This document shows positions 7,351 to 14,525 of a stretch of 14,525 bases of DNA, piece after piece (position 1 is the stretch's first letter; every line of letters begins with the position of its first letter). The DNA comes from Candidatus Falkowbacteria bacterium CG23_combo_of_CG06-09_8_20_14_all_49_15 (GTDB lineage Bacteria; Patescibacteriota; Patescibacteriia; Patescibacteriales; UM-FILTER-48-10). Under the pieces are notes generated by a model. The model was not told the DNA's origin and searched no databases. It was given only the letters and a program-made list of their open reading frames with translations. The stretch spans positions 1 through 14,525 of the forward strand of contig PCSD01000085.1 in assembly GCA_002771615.1 (NCBI GenBank), given 5' to 3'. Position numbers and translations under genes: made by a program.

Positions 7351-8319
7351 ATGCTAGCAATTGATATAATTAAGAGGCGAAAAATCTGGTTTTTCCTATC
7401 CGGAACGATGATGACGGCCGCCATTTTTGCTTTGACTTTTTGGGGGATCAATTTCGGGATTGATTTCAAGGGTGGGAGCCTTTTGGAAGTTGAATATCAA
7501 GATGTCCGGCCTGATATCAATGTGGTTAAAAATGCCTTGTCGCCTTTGGCGCTCGGTTCACCAAGCGTCCAGCCGGTCGGGGAAAAAGGTTTGATTATCC
7601 GTTTTCGGGAAACTAGCGAAGAAGTTCATCAATCCGTCTTGTCTAAATTGCGGGAATCGGTTCAAACCGAGGCAGTTGAAAACCAGTCAGCCGGCGATGG
7701 CGAGGGCGAGGAAAATTCCCAGCCAGCCGAATCAGTCATTGAAAACCGTTTTGATTCGGTCGGCCCTTCCATCGGTGAAGAATTGAAAAGCCGTTCCTTG
7801 TCCGCGATCATTTTAGTCCTGGCTGCGATGATTCTTTATATCGCCTGGTCTTTCCGCAAAGTATCCAAACCGATCGCCTCTTGGAAATACGGCCTGGTCG
7901 CCATTATCGCCTTGTTTCATGATGTCTTAATTACTGTGGCGGTTTTTTCCGTGATGGGCAAATTCTGGCAGATAGAGATCAACACGCCCTTCGTGGCCGC
8001 GATTTTAACGGTCATCGGCTATTCTGTCAACGATACGATTATCGTTTTTGACCGTTTGCGGGAAAATTTACCAAAAAGCGATTTGGATTTTGCCGCCACC
8101 ATAAACAAAAGCGTTCTGCAAACATTAAGCCGGTCTATCAACACGTCTTTCACGACCATTTTAGTCTTGACAGCGATCATTATTTTCGGCGGCGATTCCA
8201 TCAGGGAATTTGTCCTGGCCCTGGCAGTCGGAATTTTGACCGGTACTTATTCCTCAATTTTTTTCGCCTCACCATTGCTGGCCGTCTGGGAAAAATGGCA
8301 AAGGCGCATGCACGCCTAA
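7351..8319 (+). CDS. secF: Protein translocase subunit SecF
   Basis: Membrane partner of SecD in proton- or sodium-driven preprotein export. It is 322 residues, close to the usual size. TM1 is at about 12-33, followed by the signature GIDFKGGSLLEVEY (36-49). The P4-type external domain runs to about 148 and includes SVGPSIGEEL (136-145). The remaining five membrane helices carry FHDVLITVAVF (189-199) and GYSVNDTIIVFDRLREN (223-239), with the conserved Asn-Asp and Asp-Arg pairs, then RSINTSFTT (261-269). An acidic Gly/Glu/Ser-rich linker sits at about 107-128 in the external domain. It starts 13 nt after the secD stop with no Shine-Dalgarno sequence, so translation is probably coupled to secD. 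Its own terminator follows. Confidence 0.97.
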   Translation: MLAIDIIKRRKIWFFLSGTMMTAAIFALTFWGINFGIDFKGGSLLEVEYQDVRPDINVVKNALSPLALGSPSVQPVGEKGLIIRFRETSEEVHQSVLSKLRESVQTEAVENQSAGDGEGEENSQPAESVIENRFDSVGPSIGEELKSRSLSAIILVLAAMILYIAWSFRKVSKPIASWKYGLVAIIALFHDVLITVAVFSVMGKFWQIEINTPFVAAILTVIGYSVNDTIIVFDRLRENLPKSDLDFAATINKSVLQTLSRSINTSFTTILVLTAIIIFGGDSIREFVLALAVGILTGTYSSIFFASPLLAVWEKWQRRMHA

Positions 8320-8343
8320 ATTTTTTCCGGATATTTTTCTCTC

Positions 8344-8369
8344 AAACAGCCCGTCCGGGTTGTTTTTTT
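8344..8369 (+). terminator. Intrinsic terminator after secF
   Basis: AACAGCCC (8345-8352) pairs with GGGTTGTT (8357-8364), including one G-U pair, around a GTCC loop, and an outer A-T pair extends the stem. The T-run reaches 8369. It ends the secD-secF unit and its last two Ts form part of the next -35 box. Confidence 0.88.
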
Positions 8370-8397
8370 GACAATTAGGAATGTTTTGGGCTATACT
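8368..8397 (+). promoter_or_regulatory. Promoter for the proS-mre unit
   Basis: A consensus TTGACA (8368-8373) and TATACT (8392-8397) are separated by 18 bp. Transcription should start near 8404, giving a leader of about 23 nt before proS. The -35 box overlaps the end of the secF terminator's T-run. Confidence 0.8.
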
Positions 8398-8426
8398 TAA
8401 TCAGCTGATAAGAATAAAATAATCAT

Positions 8427-9683
8427 ATGCGACAATCGACATTATTCGTGAAAACTTCAAAAAATCTACCCAAGGATGAAATCAGCGAAAGTGCGCGCTT
8501 GCTTTTGCGCGCCGGTTTCGCGGATAAACTGATGGCCGGCGTTTATACGCTTTTGCCGCTCGGCTTCAAAGTGTTCAAAAAAATTGAACAGATTATCCGC
8601 GAAGAAATGGAATCAATCGGTGGCCAAGAAATTTTCATGCCCGCCCTTCAGCCCAAAGAAAATTGGGAAAAGACCGGTCGGTGGCAAAGTCTGGACATTC
8701 TTTTCCGCCTGTCGGCCGGAGAGAGCCGAGAAATCGCTTTGGGGCCGACGCATGAAGAAATCGTCACCCCTTTGGCCGGCCGTTTTATTAAATCTTACCG
8801 CGATTTGCCTTTTGCGGTTTTCCATATCCAAAATAAATTCCGGAACGAGAAAAGGGCTAAGTCCGGACTTTTGCGCGGGCGGGAATTCGTGATGAAGGAT
8901 CTTTATTCCTTCCATGCTGATCAGGCAGATTTGGACGGATATTATGAAAAGGCCAAATTGTCTTACCGGCGGATTTTTTCCCGTTGCGGCCTGGGTGATT
9001 GCACTTATTTGACCTACGCATCCGGCGGATCATTTTCAAAATACTCTCATGAATTTCAAACTGTTTCACCGGCCGGCGAAGATTTGATTTATTTGTGTCC
9101 AAAATGCTCAGTGGCCGTGAACAAGGAAATCATTGCGGACGTCAAGCATTCCTGTCCGCAATGCGGCCAAAAGGATTTGATTGAAGAAAAGGCTATTGAA
9201 GTCGGGAATATTTTCCAGCTGGGTAGTAAATTCAGCACCGCCTTCGGTTTGAAATTTTCCAACGAGCAAGGCGAAAACCGGCCGGTGTTAATGGGTTGTT
9301 ACGGTATCGGCTTACAGCGTCTGTTGGCGACAGTAATTGAAACGCATCATGACCAAAAAGGCATGATCTGGCCGGCCGCCATCGCTCCGGCTGCGGTCCA
9401 TTTGCTCGCTTTGAACTTGGAAAACGAAGACGCGAAAAAATCCGCGGAAAAATTATACCGCGATCTCCGAACGGCCCGGATTGAAGTGCTTTTTGACGAC
9501 CGGATCGGATTGAGCGCGGGCGAAAAATTCGCAGAAGCCGATCTGTTCGGCCTGCCTTGCCGGGTCGTGGCCAGCGCGCGCACTTTGGCCGCGGGCAAGT
9601 TGGAGGTCAAGAAAAGATCGGACAATAAAACAGACTTTCTGGCGCCGGCGGATTTGATCGCTTTTTTGCGCGGACAAAATTGA
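8427..9683 (+). CDS. proS: Proline--tRNA ligase, short form without the editing insertion
   Basis: Class II synthetase that charges tRNA-Pro with proline in the cytoplasm. It is 418 residues against about 570 for the E. coli type. Motif 1 lies in LPLGFKVFKKIEQIIREEM (43-61). GPTHEE (106-111) and motif 2, FRNEKRAKSGLLRGREFVMKD (138-158), bind ATP and the acceptor end. Motif 3 is MGCYGIGLQRLLATVIE (289-305). The anticodon-binding domain covers about 320-418. The editing domain (INS, roughly 180 residues) that bacterial ProS carries between motifs 2 and 3 is missing. In its place is a short linker with C224-x2-C227 and C243-x2-C246, which looks like a small zinc ribbon. INS-lacking ProS is known in other lineages such as alphaproteobacteria. 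The start is the ATG after the promoter; no strong ribosome binding site is seen. The gene heads the mreBCD-mrdA cluster. Confidence 0.96.
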   Translation: MRQSTLFVKTSKNLPKDEISESARLLLRAGFADKLMAGVYTLLPLGFKVFKKIEQIIREEMESIGGQEIFMPALQPKENWEKTGRWQSLDILFRLSAGESREIALGPTHEEIVTPLAGRFIKSYRDLPFAVFHIQNKFRNEKRAKSGLLRGREFVMKDLYSFHADQADLDGYYEKAKLSYRRIFSRCGLGDCTYLTYASGGSFSKYSHEFQTVSPAGEDLIYLCPKCSVAVNKEIIADVKHSCPQCGQKDLIEEKAIEVGNIFQLGSKFSTAFGLKFSNEQGENRPVLMGCYGIGLQRLLATVIETHHDQKGMIWPAAIAPAAVHLLALNLENEDAKKSAEKLYRDLRTARIEVLFDDRIGLSAGEKFAEADLFGLPCRVVASARTLAAGKLEVKKRSDNKTDFLAPADLIAFLRGQN

Positions 9684-9747
9684 TTGGATCGCCTCGGCCA
9701 TGCGGGCGTCGTAAGCAGATTATTTTTATTAGGTTTTTTTATTTGCT

Positions 9748-10791
9748 ATGCTGAACAAAATTTTTGGACGATTTAGCAAGGACTTGGGTATTGATCTGGG
9801 CACTAAGAACACCTTGGTTTATACGCCGGATAAAGGCATTGTTATTAATGAGCCATCGGTCGTGGCCATCAATACTCGCACTGATGAAATTCTGGCGGTC
9901 GGGAATAATGCCAAACAGATGCTCGGCAAGACCCCCAGCCATATTCAGGCCATCAAACCGATGATTGACGGCGTGATTTCTGATTTTGAAGTGACCGAGA
10001 AAATGCTGAAATATTTCATTGACAAGGCGCACGCGGAAAGTTTTACTTTGATTCCCCGGCCACGCGTAATTATCGGCATACCGTTGGACATTACGGAAGT
10101 GGAAAAAAAGGCGGTGGAAGACGCGACCAGGTCAGCCGGCGCGCGCCAAGTTTTCCTGATTGAGGAGCCGATGGCGGCGGCGATCGGCAGCCGTTTGCCC
10201 GTGGGCGATCCAACCGCCACGATGATTGTGGATATCGGCGGGGGCACTTCGGAAATCGCGGTTATTTCCCTGGGCGGCGTCGTGACCTACAAAACTTTGC
10301 GCATCGCGGGCAATGAATTGGACCGGAATATCGTACAGTATGTCCGTGATGAATTCAATATGGTTATCGGCGAACAGATGGCGGAAGAAATTAAACTCAA
10401 AATCGGTTCCGCCGGCCCTCTCAAGGAAGGGATGGAAATGGAAATCAGAGGCCGAGATCTGCTCAATGGCTTGCCGCGGGCCATTACAATCAATGACAGC
10501 CAGGTGCGCGAAGCGATTGGCCGGACCGTAGCCATTGTCATTGACCATATAAAAAACACTTTAGAAACAACGCCGCCGGAGTTGGTGGCGGATATTTATC
10601 ACAAAGGCATCGTTTTGACCGGCGGCGGGGCTTTGCTCCGAGGCTTGGATCGCGAAATGGCGCAAGCCACCAAGATCCCGGTCCGGGTGGCTGACGATCC
10701 CTTGACTTGCGTCGTCCGCGGTGCCGGTATCCTGCTGAACGATCCGGAATTGCTGAAAAAAGTCCTTTCGCCCAGCACTTCCTCCAACTAA
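9748..10791 (+). CDS. mreB: Rod shape-determining protein MreB (bacterial actin)
   Basis: Actin-like ATPase that forms membrane-bound filaments and orients lateral wall synthesis. It is 347 residues, full length for the family. The N-terminal segment MLNKIFGRF is a short amphipathic helix suited to membrane attachment. Phosphate-1 is LGIDLGTKNTLVY (13-25), EPSVVA (35-40) follows, and phosphate-2 is VDIGGGTSEIAVISLGG (161-177). The interdomain IEEPMAAAIG (138-147) and the adenosine motif IVLTGGGALLRGLD (288-301) are intact. The gap from proS is 64 nt with no terminator and no clear promoter, so it is probably co-transcribed with proS. No Shine-Dalgarno sequence is seen before the ATG. Confidence 0.98.
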   Translation: MLNKIFGRFSKDLGIDLGTKNTLVYTPDKGIVINEPSVVAINTRTDEILAVGNNAKQMLGKTPSHIQAIKPMIDGVISDFEVTEKMLKYFIDKAHAESFTLIPRPRVIIGIPLDITEVEKKAVEDATRSAGARQVFLIEEPMAAAIGSRLPVGDPTATMIVDIGGGTSEIAVISLGGVVTYKTLRIAGNELDRNIVQYVRDEFNMVIGEQMAEEIKLKIGSAGPLKEGMEMEIRGRDLLNGLPRAITINDSQVREAIGRTVAIVIDHIKNTLETTPPELVADIYHKGIVLTGGGALLRGLDREMAQATKIPVRVADDPLTCVVRGAGILLNDPELLKKVLSPSTSSN

Positions 10792-10967
10792 TCAGAATTG
10801 TTTGGGATCGCGTTTTGCTTTTTTCCCGGCGTTCGGACGAATATTTCCCGCGCCGGCTGTTAGGTTTTTATGAAGAAATCTGTTTTTTTAGATTGAGCCG
10901 TGTATTTAGGCCAAACTTTTTTCCGGGTTTGAAATTTACCTCTTTGTTAGAAAAAAATTTTAGTCCT
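10792..10967 (+). other. Intergenic gap between mreB and mreC
   Basis: This is an unusually wide gap of 176 nt for such a cluster. I see no start codon with coding support, no terminator with a T-run after a stable stem, and no convincing promoter. The mreC frame stays open through it, but the translation does not resemble MreC. Confidence 0.5.
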
Positions 10968-11780
10968 ATGCCAGCTTCAAGAAAAAGTCCAATTTATTAT
11001 TGGTTTGCCGGCGCGTTCGCGGCTTTCATTATTTTCCATTTTGTCGGTTTGCTGGCGCCGGTGGAAAAAAGCGCGCGCGTTACTTTGCGGCCGTTCCTTA
11101 AACTTTTTTCTTCATTGAATGGCTCGTTGCGCCAGACTTTTTCGCCCGCGGAACTTGAAAACAACCCGACGGACAAAATCAAGCAACTGGAAGAAAAAAT
11201 CCAGGGCTTGATCGTTGAGAATGCCCGTTTGCGCGCTTTAGAGCAAGAGAATAATGTTTTACGGGAACATTTGTCCTTTTTTTCCAATCGCGCTTATCGG
11301 CCGATTTTTGCCAATGTGATCGCTTTCGGCGAAAATTTTGTGGCGCCGGAATCGGACCAGATCTATTTTCTTGATCGCGGCGCCAAGGATGGCTTACGCC
11401 CCGGACTGGTCGTGCTGGACAGCCGCGGCGCGGTGGCCGGGAAAATTTTGGCCGTCAAGGATGATATCGCCCGCGTTTGTTTTCCGACCAGTCCGCAGTG
11501 CCAATTTGCCGCGGCCGGGGAAGGAAGCACCGGGACAATCGGCCTGGCGCAAGGCCAATTGGGCCTGGTGACGGCGGTTAATTTCATCCCGCCCGGCGTG
11601 GCGCTGAAAACCGGGGATATTATCATGACTTCCGGTTTGGAGCCGGGTATCCCTCGCGGTTTGGTAATTGGCCGGATCAACCGTCTGACCAGCTCAAGCA
11701 ATGATGTCTGGCAAGGGGCAGAAATTGACCCACTGTCCGATTTTAACCAGCTAACCATCGCTTCCGTAATCTTACCATAA
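10968..11780 (+). CDS. mreC: Rod shape-determining protein MreC
   Basis: Bitopic membrane protein that links MreB and MreD to PBP2 on the outer face of the membrane. It is 270 residues from the ATG at 10968. A short basic N-terminus is followed by a TM helix (about 10-30). A coiled coil covers about 68-103 (KIKQLEEKIQGLIVENARLR and onwards). The two beta-barrel domains of the MreC family run from about 110 to the end, with RGAKDGLRPGLVV (137-149), the GDIIMTSGLEPGIPRGLVIG signature (216-235) and a final strand ending at VILP. The reading frame is open far upstream, past 10707 and into mreB. The ATG is preferred because it places the short cytoplasmic tail directly before the TM helix, as in the family. 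mreD begins 14 nt after the stop. Confidence 0.95.
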   Translation: MPASRKSPIYYWFAGAFAAFIIFHFVGLLAPVEKSARVTLRPFLKLFSSLNGSLRQTFSPAELENNPTDKIKQLEEKIQGLIVENARLRALEQENNVLREHLSFFSNRAYRPIFANVIAFGENFVAPESDQIYFLDRGAKDGLRPGLVVLDSRGAVAGKILAVKDDIARVCFPTSPQCQFAAAGEGSTGTIGLAQGQLGLVTAVNFIPPGVALKTGDIIMTSGLEPGIPRGLVIGRINRLTSSSNDVWQGAEIDPLSDFNQLTIASVILP

Positions 11781-11794
11781 TTTGACGACCAACT

Positions 11795-12328
11795 ATGTTT
11801 TATCGGATTATCATTTTGGTCGGCCTGATCCTGGTTTGCGCGGCCGGACAAATTTCCTTGCTCGGCGGTTTGCCTTGGGCCGTCAGTTTATTAAACCTTC
11901 CCTTGCTTCTTCTGCTTTTTTTGATTTTGACGAGTGAGAATTATATTTATTTATGGCTGGCCTGGACGGCGGGCTTTTGCCTGGACGCCGTTTCTTTTCT
12001 GCCCTTCGGTCTTTATAGCACGACCTATTTAGCTTCGGCTTTGGCCGGCCAAGTCCTGCTGAAACATTTTTTTACGAATCGTTCTCTGTATACTTTCGCG
12101 GTTTTAGGCGCCTTAACTATTTTGTTTTTTAATTTATTTTTTTTCCTGCTGCGGAATTTTATCTCCTTGGCTTTGGAAAATTTTCAGTTTTTCCTGGCAC
12201 CCGTTTTTTGGCTGGAGCTTGGTCTGTCGGCGATCGTGAATGGTCTGGCCATGGTCGTGGTTTTTTACGGCTATCATTTTTTTCCAAGCCGCTTTTCGGC
12301 GGCCGGGCGGAAGAAAGCAATTTTTTGA
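11795..12328 (+). CDS. mreD: Rod shape-determining protein MreD
   Basis: Small polytopic membrane protein of the elongation complex. It is 177 residues, normal for MreD. Hydrophobic segments lie at about 4-22, 28-48, 50-68, 74-92, 99-121 and 133-160, consistent with five or six membrane helices. The family's loosely conserved G-x3-D-x2-S-x2-P-F-G pattern is visible (G60, D64, S67, P70-G72). The C-terminus is basic (GRKK), as expected for a cytoplasmic tail. MreD sequences are poorly conserved, so the call relies on this motif, the size and the position between mreC and the class B penicillin-binding protein. The gap to mrdA is 8 nt. Confidence 0.92.
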   Translation: MFYRIIILVGLILVCAAGQISLLGGLPWAVSLLNLPLLLLLFLILTSENYIYLWLAWTAGFCLDAVSFLPFGLYSTTYLASALAGQVLLKHFFTNRSLYTFAVLGALTILFFNLFFFLLRNFISLALENFQFFLAPVFWLELGLSAIVNGLAMVVVFYGYHFFPSRFSAAGRKKAIF

Positions 12329-12336
12329 GCTGATTT

Positions 12337-14307
12337 ATGTTTTTTTCTTTCTTGGGAAAAAAAAATTATCCTCATGATCCTTTTCAAATCCAGGAAAATG
12401 GCGTTTTTGGCCGTCTGAAAAACACGGCCCGGCGGCAATGGACAGAAGATTTTTTCCTTTACCAAACTTTGCCTTGCGAGCGGGTCGGCCAAGAAATCGG
12501 TTTGGCCGCTTTTTCCCTGGTTTTCGTGGTCGTGATGCTTTTGGCCGGCTTGCTTTTAGGCCGGACCGCCTGGTTGCAGGTGGCGAAAGGGGAATATTAT
12601 TACGATCTGGCCGAGGGCAACCGGATCCGTTTGACCCGCCTGGAACCGAAACGGGGCATAATTTATGACCGCCGGCTGGTTCCGCTTGTCCGCAATGTGT
12701 CAAATTTCCTTCTTTATCTCGTGCCGGCCGATTTGCCTTCAGATCAGGAAGCGCGGGCCGGGCTGTTAGCGGAAATCAGCCAATTGGTCGGTCCGGAACC
12801 GGCGGCGGAAATGACCGCCGCTTTGGCCATGATCCCGTCCCGTTCCCTGGAAATTTTTCAGCCGCTTTTTGTCGCGGACAATATCCCTTATGAACAGGCC
12901 ATGCGGATTTTTCTCAAAATCAATGATTGGCCGGGTGTATTTTTGGACAACAAAACCAGGCGGGAATACAACCAATTATCTCCATCCTTATCCCATGTCC
13001 TGGGCTATATTGGTAAGATCAGCGCGGAGGAAATCAAGAGTCGCGGCCCTGACTATTTGCCTATTGATTATATTGGCAAGATGGGCGTGGAATATTTTTG
13101 GGAAAATGAATTGCGCGGCCAGAACGGCCAAAAGCAGGTTGAGGTCAACGCTTTGGGCAAAGAGAAAAAAATTATCAGCCAAAAACTGAGCCAGGACGGT
13201 CAAAATTTGATCTTGTCGGTGGATGTTTTGGCGCAGAAAAAATTGGAAGAAATCTTGCTGGCTTATTTAAAAAAATTGAAATTAAACAAAGCCGTGGCCA
13301 TCGCTTTGGATCCGGCCAATGGCGAGATTATCGCCCTGGTCAGCTTGCCCGCTTACAATAACAATATTTTTGCCCGCGGCATTACCAGCGGAGAATATCG
13401 CCAGCTGCTGAATGATCCGGATAAGCCGCTTTTTAACCGGGCGGTCAGCGGGGAATTTCCGTCCGGCTCAACCATCAAGCCGCTTTGGGCCGCGGCCGCC
13501 CTGGAAGAGGGCATCATCAACGAAAATACCACTTTTTTGAGCACGGGCGGCTTGCGGATTGGAGAATGGTTTTTTCCGGATTGGCGGGCCGGCGGGCATG
13601 GCCAGGTTAATGTTCGGCGGGCGATCGCGGAATCCGTGAACACTTTTTTTTATTATATCGGCGGCGGTTACGAGGATTTTCAGGGGCTGGGCATTGATCG
13701 TTTGCGTAGTTATGGGGAAAAATTCGGTTTGGGCGCCCAGACCGGCATTGATCTGACCGGAGAAAGCACCGGCCTTTTGCCTTCTCCGTCTTGGAAAGAA
13801 GAGCAGAAACAGGAAAGATGGTATATTGGCGACACTTATCATGTTGCTATCGGCCAGGGCAATCTGCTGGTTACGCCTTTGCAGGTGGCAGCTTATACCG
13901 CGGTTTTTGCGAACGGCGGCGTTCTTTATCGTCCGCATCTGGTCCGGAATATCGTGAGCGCCGATCTATCTTCGGCCTTTGCGATTGACAATGTGCCGGT
14001 CCGGAGCGGTTTTATCAGTCCCAAGAATATCAATATTGTCCGGCAGGGGATGAGACAGGCAGTAACGGCGGGCAGTGCTCGCCGCCTGAATAGCTTGCCT
14101 GTGGCCGCGGCCGGCAAGACCGGCACCGCGCAATGGGCGAAAGACCAGCCGGAACACGCTTGGTTCACCGGCTTCGCCCCCTGGGAAGAGCCGCGGATTG
14201 TTGTGACCGTTTTAGTGGAAGCGGCGGGCGAGGGCAGCGATATCGCCGTGCCGATCGTGGAGGAATTCTGGGATTGGTATTTTCGGCGCGATCCGGAAGA
14301 AGAATAA
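12337..14307 (+). CDS. mrdA: Penicillin-binding protein 2 (peptidoglycan transpeptidase)
   Basis: Class B PBP that cross-links peptidoglycan during side-wall growth, normally partnered with RodA. It is 656 residues, typical in length. A cytoplasmic tail of about 50 residues precedes one TM helix (about 55-78). The pedestal region has LEPKRGIIYDR (102-112), where the usual Asn-Gly after DR is replaced by Arg-Leu, and HVLGYIGKIS (220-229). All three transpeptidase motifs are intact: S378-T-I-K381 with catalytic Ser378, S433-V-N435, and K594-T-G596 followed by TAQW. IGQGNLLVTPLQVAAYTAVFANGG (505-528) is also diagnostic. The gene ends the mre cluster. No rodA lies in the window, so the matching glycosyltransferase must be elsewhere. 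No terminator is evident in the 117 nt before hrcA. Confidence 0.97.
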   Translation: MFFSFLGKKNYPHDPFQIQENGVFGRLKNTARRQWTEDFFLYQTLPCERVGQEIGLAAFSLVFVVVMLLAGLLLGRTAWLQVAKGEYYYDLAEGNRIRLTRLEPKRGIIYDRRLVPLVRNVSNFLLYLVPADLPSDQEARAGLLAEISQLVGPEPAAEMTAALAMIPSRSLEIFQPLFVADNIPYEQAMRIFLKINDWPGVFLDNKTRREYNQLSPSLSHVLGYIGKISAEEIKSRGPDYLPIDYIGKMGVEYFWENELRGQNGQKQVEVNALGKEKKIISQKLSQDGQNLILSVDVLAQKKLEEILLAYLKKLKLNKAVAIALDPANGEIIALVSLPAYNNNIFARGITSGEYRQLLNDPDKPLFNRAVSGEFPSGSTIKPLWAAAALEEGIINENTTFLSTGGLRIGEWFFPDWRAGGHGQVNVRRAIAESVNTFFYYIGGGYEDFQGLGIDRLRSYGEKFGLGAQTGIDLTGESTGLLPSPSWKEEQKQERWYIGDTYHVAIGQGNLLVTPLQVAAYTAVFANGGVLYRPHLVRNIVSADLSSAFAIDNVPVRSGFISPKNINIVRQGMRQAVTAGSARRLNSLPVAAAGKTGTAQWAKDQPEHAWFTGFAPWEEPRIVVTVLVEAAGEGSDIAVPIVEEFWDWYFRRDPEEE

Positions 14308-14349
14308 GGGAGTGGGCAAGCGGGCGGAAAAAAATCCAGGAAAATTATT

Positions 14350-14376
14350 TTAGCACTCTTGACACAAGAGTGCTAA
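14350..14376 (+). promoter_or_regulatory. CIRCE operator (HrcA binding site)
   Basis: TTAGCACTC (14350-14358), a 9-nt spacer, then GAGTGCTAA (14368-14376) match the classical CIRCE consensus at every position. HrcA is known to bind this element and repress chaperone genes until heat stress. Its position before hrcA implies autoregulation. Confidence 0.97.
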
Positions 14377-14386
14377 CTGTGATAAT
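14359..14386 (+). promoter_or_regulatory. Promoter of the hrcA heat-shock unit, embedded in CIRCE
   Basis: A perfect TTGACA (14359-14364) lies in the spacer of the CIRCE element. GATAAT (14381-14386) follows after 16 bp and is preceded by TGT, an extended -10. Bound HrcA would directly block the polymerase. The leader to the hrcA ATG would be about 32 nt. Confidence 0.85.
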
Positions 14387-14424
14387 ATGCTTTTAAAGAC
14401 ATTTTGAAGCGGGAAAAAAACCAT

Positions 14425-14525
14425 ATGGAAAGCAGAAAAGCCTTAATTTTGGAGATTATCATCATTGAATATCTCAAAACCGGCCAGTCGGTCTGTTCGG
14501 CGGCTGTGGTTAAGCAATACCGACA
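14425..14525 (+). CDS. hrcA: Heat-inducible transcription repressor HrcA, N-terminal fragment
   Basis: Only the first 33 codons are present; the gene runs off the right edge. The fragment (RKALILEIIIIEYLKTGQSV at residues 4-23, then CSAAVVKQYR) matches the start of the HrcA winged-helix domain, whose usual form is ...LxxIVxxYIxTGxPVGSxxLxxxY. Here the PVGS is SVCS. The perfect CIRCE element immediately upstream makes the identification firm. In related genomes hrcA is commonly followed by grpE, dnaK and dnaJ, but that cannot be seen here. Confidence 0.93.
   Translation, partial: MESRKALILEIIIIEYLKTGQSVCSAAVVKQYR

Noticed and set aside
9684..9747. Terminator or promoter between proS and mreB
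   Set aside because: CGCC/GGCG can pair weakly and T-rich sequence follows, but the stem is too short and no -35/-10 pair with acceptable spacing is found.
10707..10967. Extended upstream start for mreC overlapping mreB
   Set aside because: The extra 87 residues do not resemble the MreC family and would put a long tail before the TM helix; ATG 10968 gives the normal architecture.
11363..11851. 162-codon open frame on the - strand across mreC and mreD
   Set aside because: Fully covered by well-recognised + strand genes; a compositional shadow.
13468..13938. 156-codon open frame on the - strand inside mrdA
   Set aside because: Antisense to the transpeptidase active-site motifs, with no protein-like pattern.
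1..14525. Mobile element, CRISPR array, tRNA or rRNA
   Set aside because: No transposase, integrase, regularly spaced repeats, cloverleaf or ribosomal RNA signature was seen on either strand.

Overview
The window looks like a piece of chromosome from a bacterium of the Candidate Phyla Radiation (Patescibacteria, most likely the Parcubacteria side). This is inferred from protein style rather than a marker gene. The proline--tRNA ligase is compact, SecD and SecF are separate short proteins, SecD carries an unusual folding-catalyst insert, most genes lack a Shine-Dalgarno sequence, and one leading protein of unknown family is present. Base composition is roughly balanced. All ten complete or partial genes lie on the + strand. 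I see no mobile element, CRISPR array, tRNA or rRNA.

Layout. (1) 1-1123: an unrecognised protein, probably entering from the left edge, closed by a perfect 10-bp hairpin terminator. (2) 1125-5053: a promoter and a structured leader of about 147 nt, then secA, then a SAM-dependent methyltransferase. (3) 5198-8369: a promoter, secD, secF and an intrinsic terminator. SecD holds two parvulin-type prolyl isomerase domains where the P1 head normally sits. (4) 8368-14307: a promoter whose -35 box overlaps the preceding terminator, then proS, mreB, mreC, mreD and mrdA (penicillin-binding protein 2). (5) 14350-14525: a perfect CIRCE operator wrapped around a promoter, then the first 33 codons of hrcA, the heat-shock repressor, running off the right edge.

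How it fits together. SecA drives preprotein export, and SecD/SecF use the ion gradient to complete it. The SecD insert would place a foldase directly at the translocon exit. MreB, MreC, MreD and PBP2 form the lateral cell-wall synthesis machine, apart from a RodA-type polymerase that is not in the window. HrcA opens a protein-quality-control operon. The region is thus core envelope biogenesis and proteostasis rather than accessory DNA. The most interesting item is the SecD-parvulin fusion. Others are the editing-domain-less ProS, the structured secA leader, and a consistent T just before the start codon in place of ribosome binding sites.
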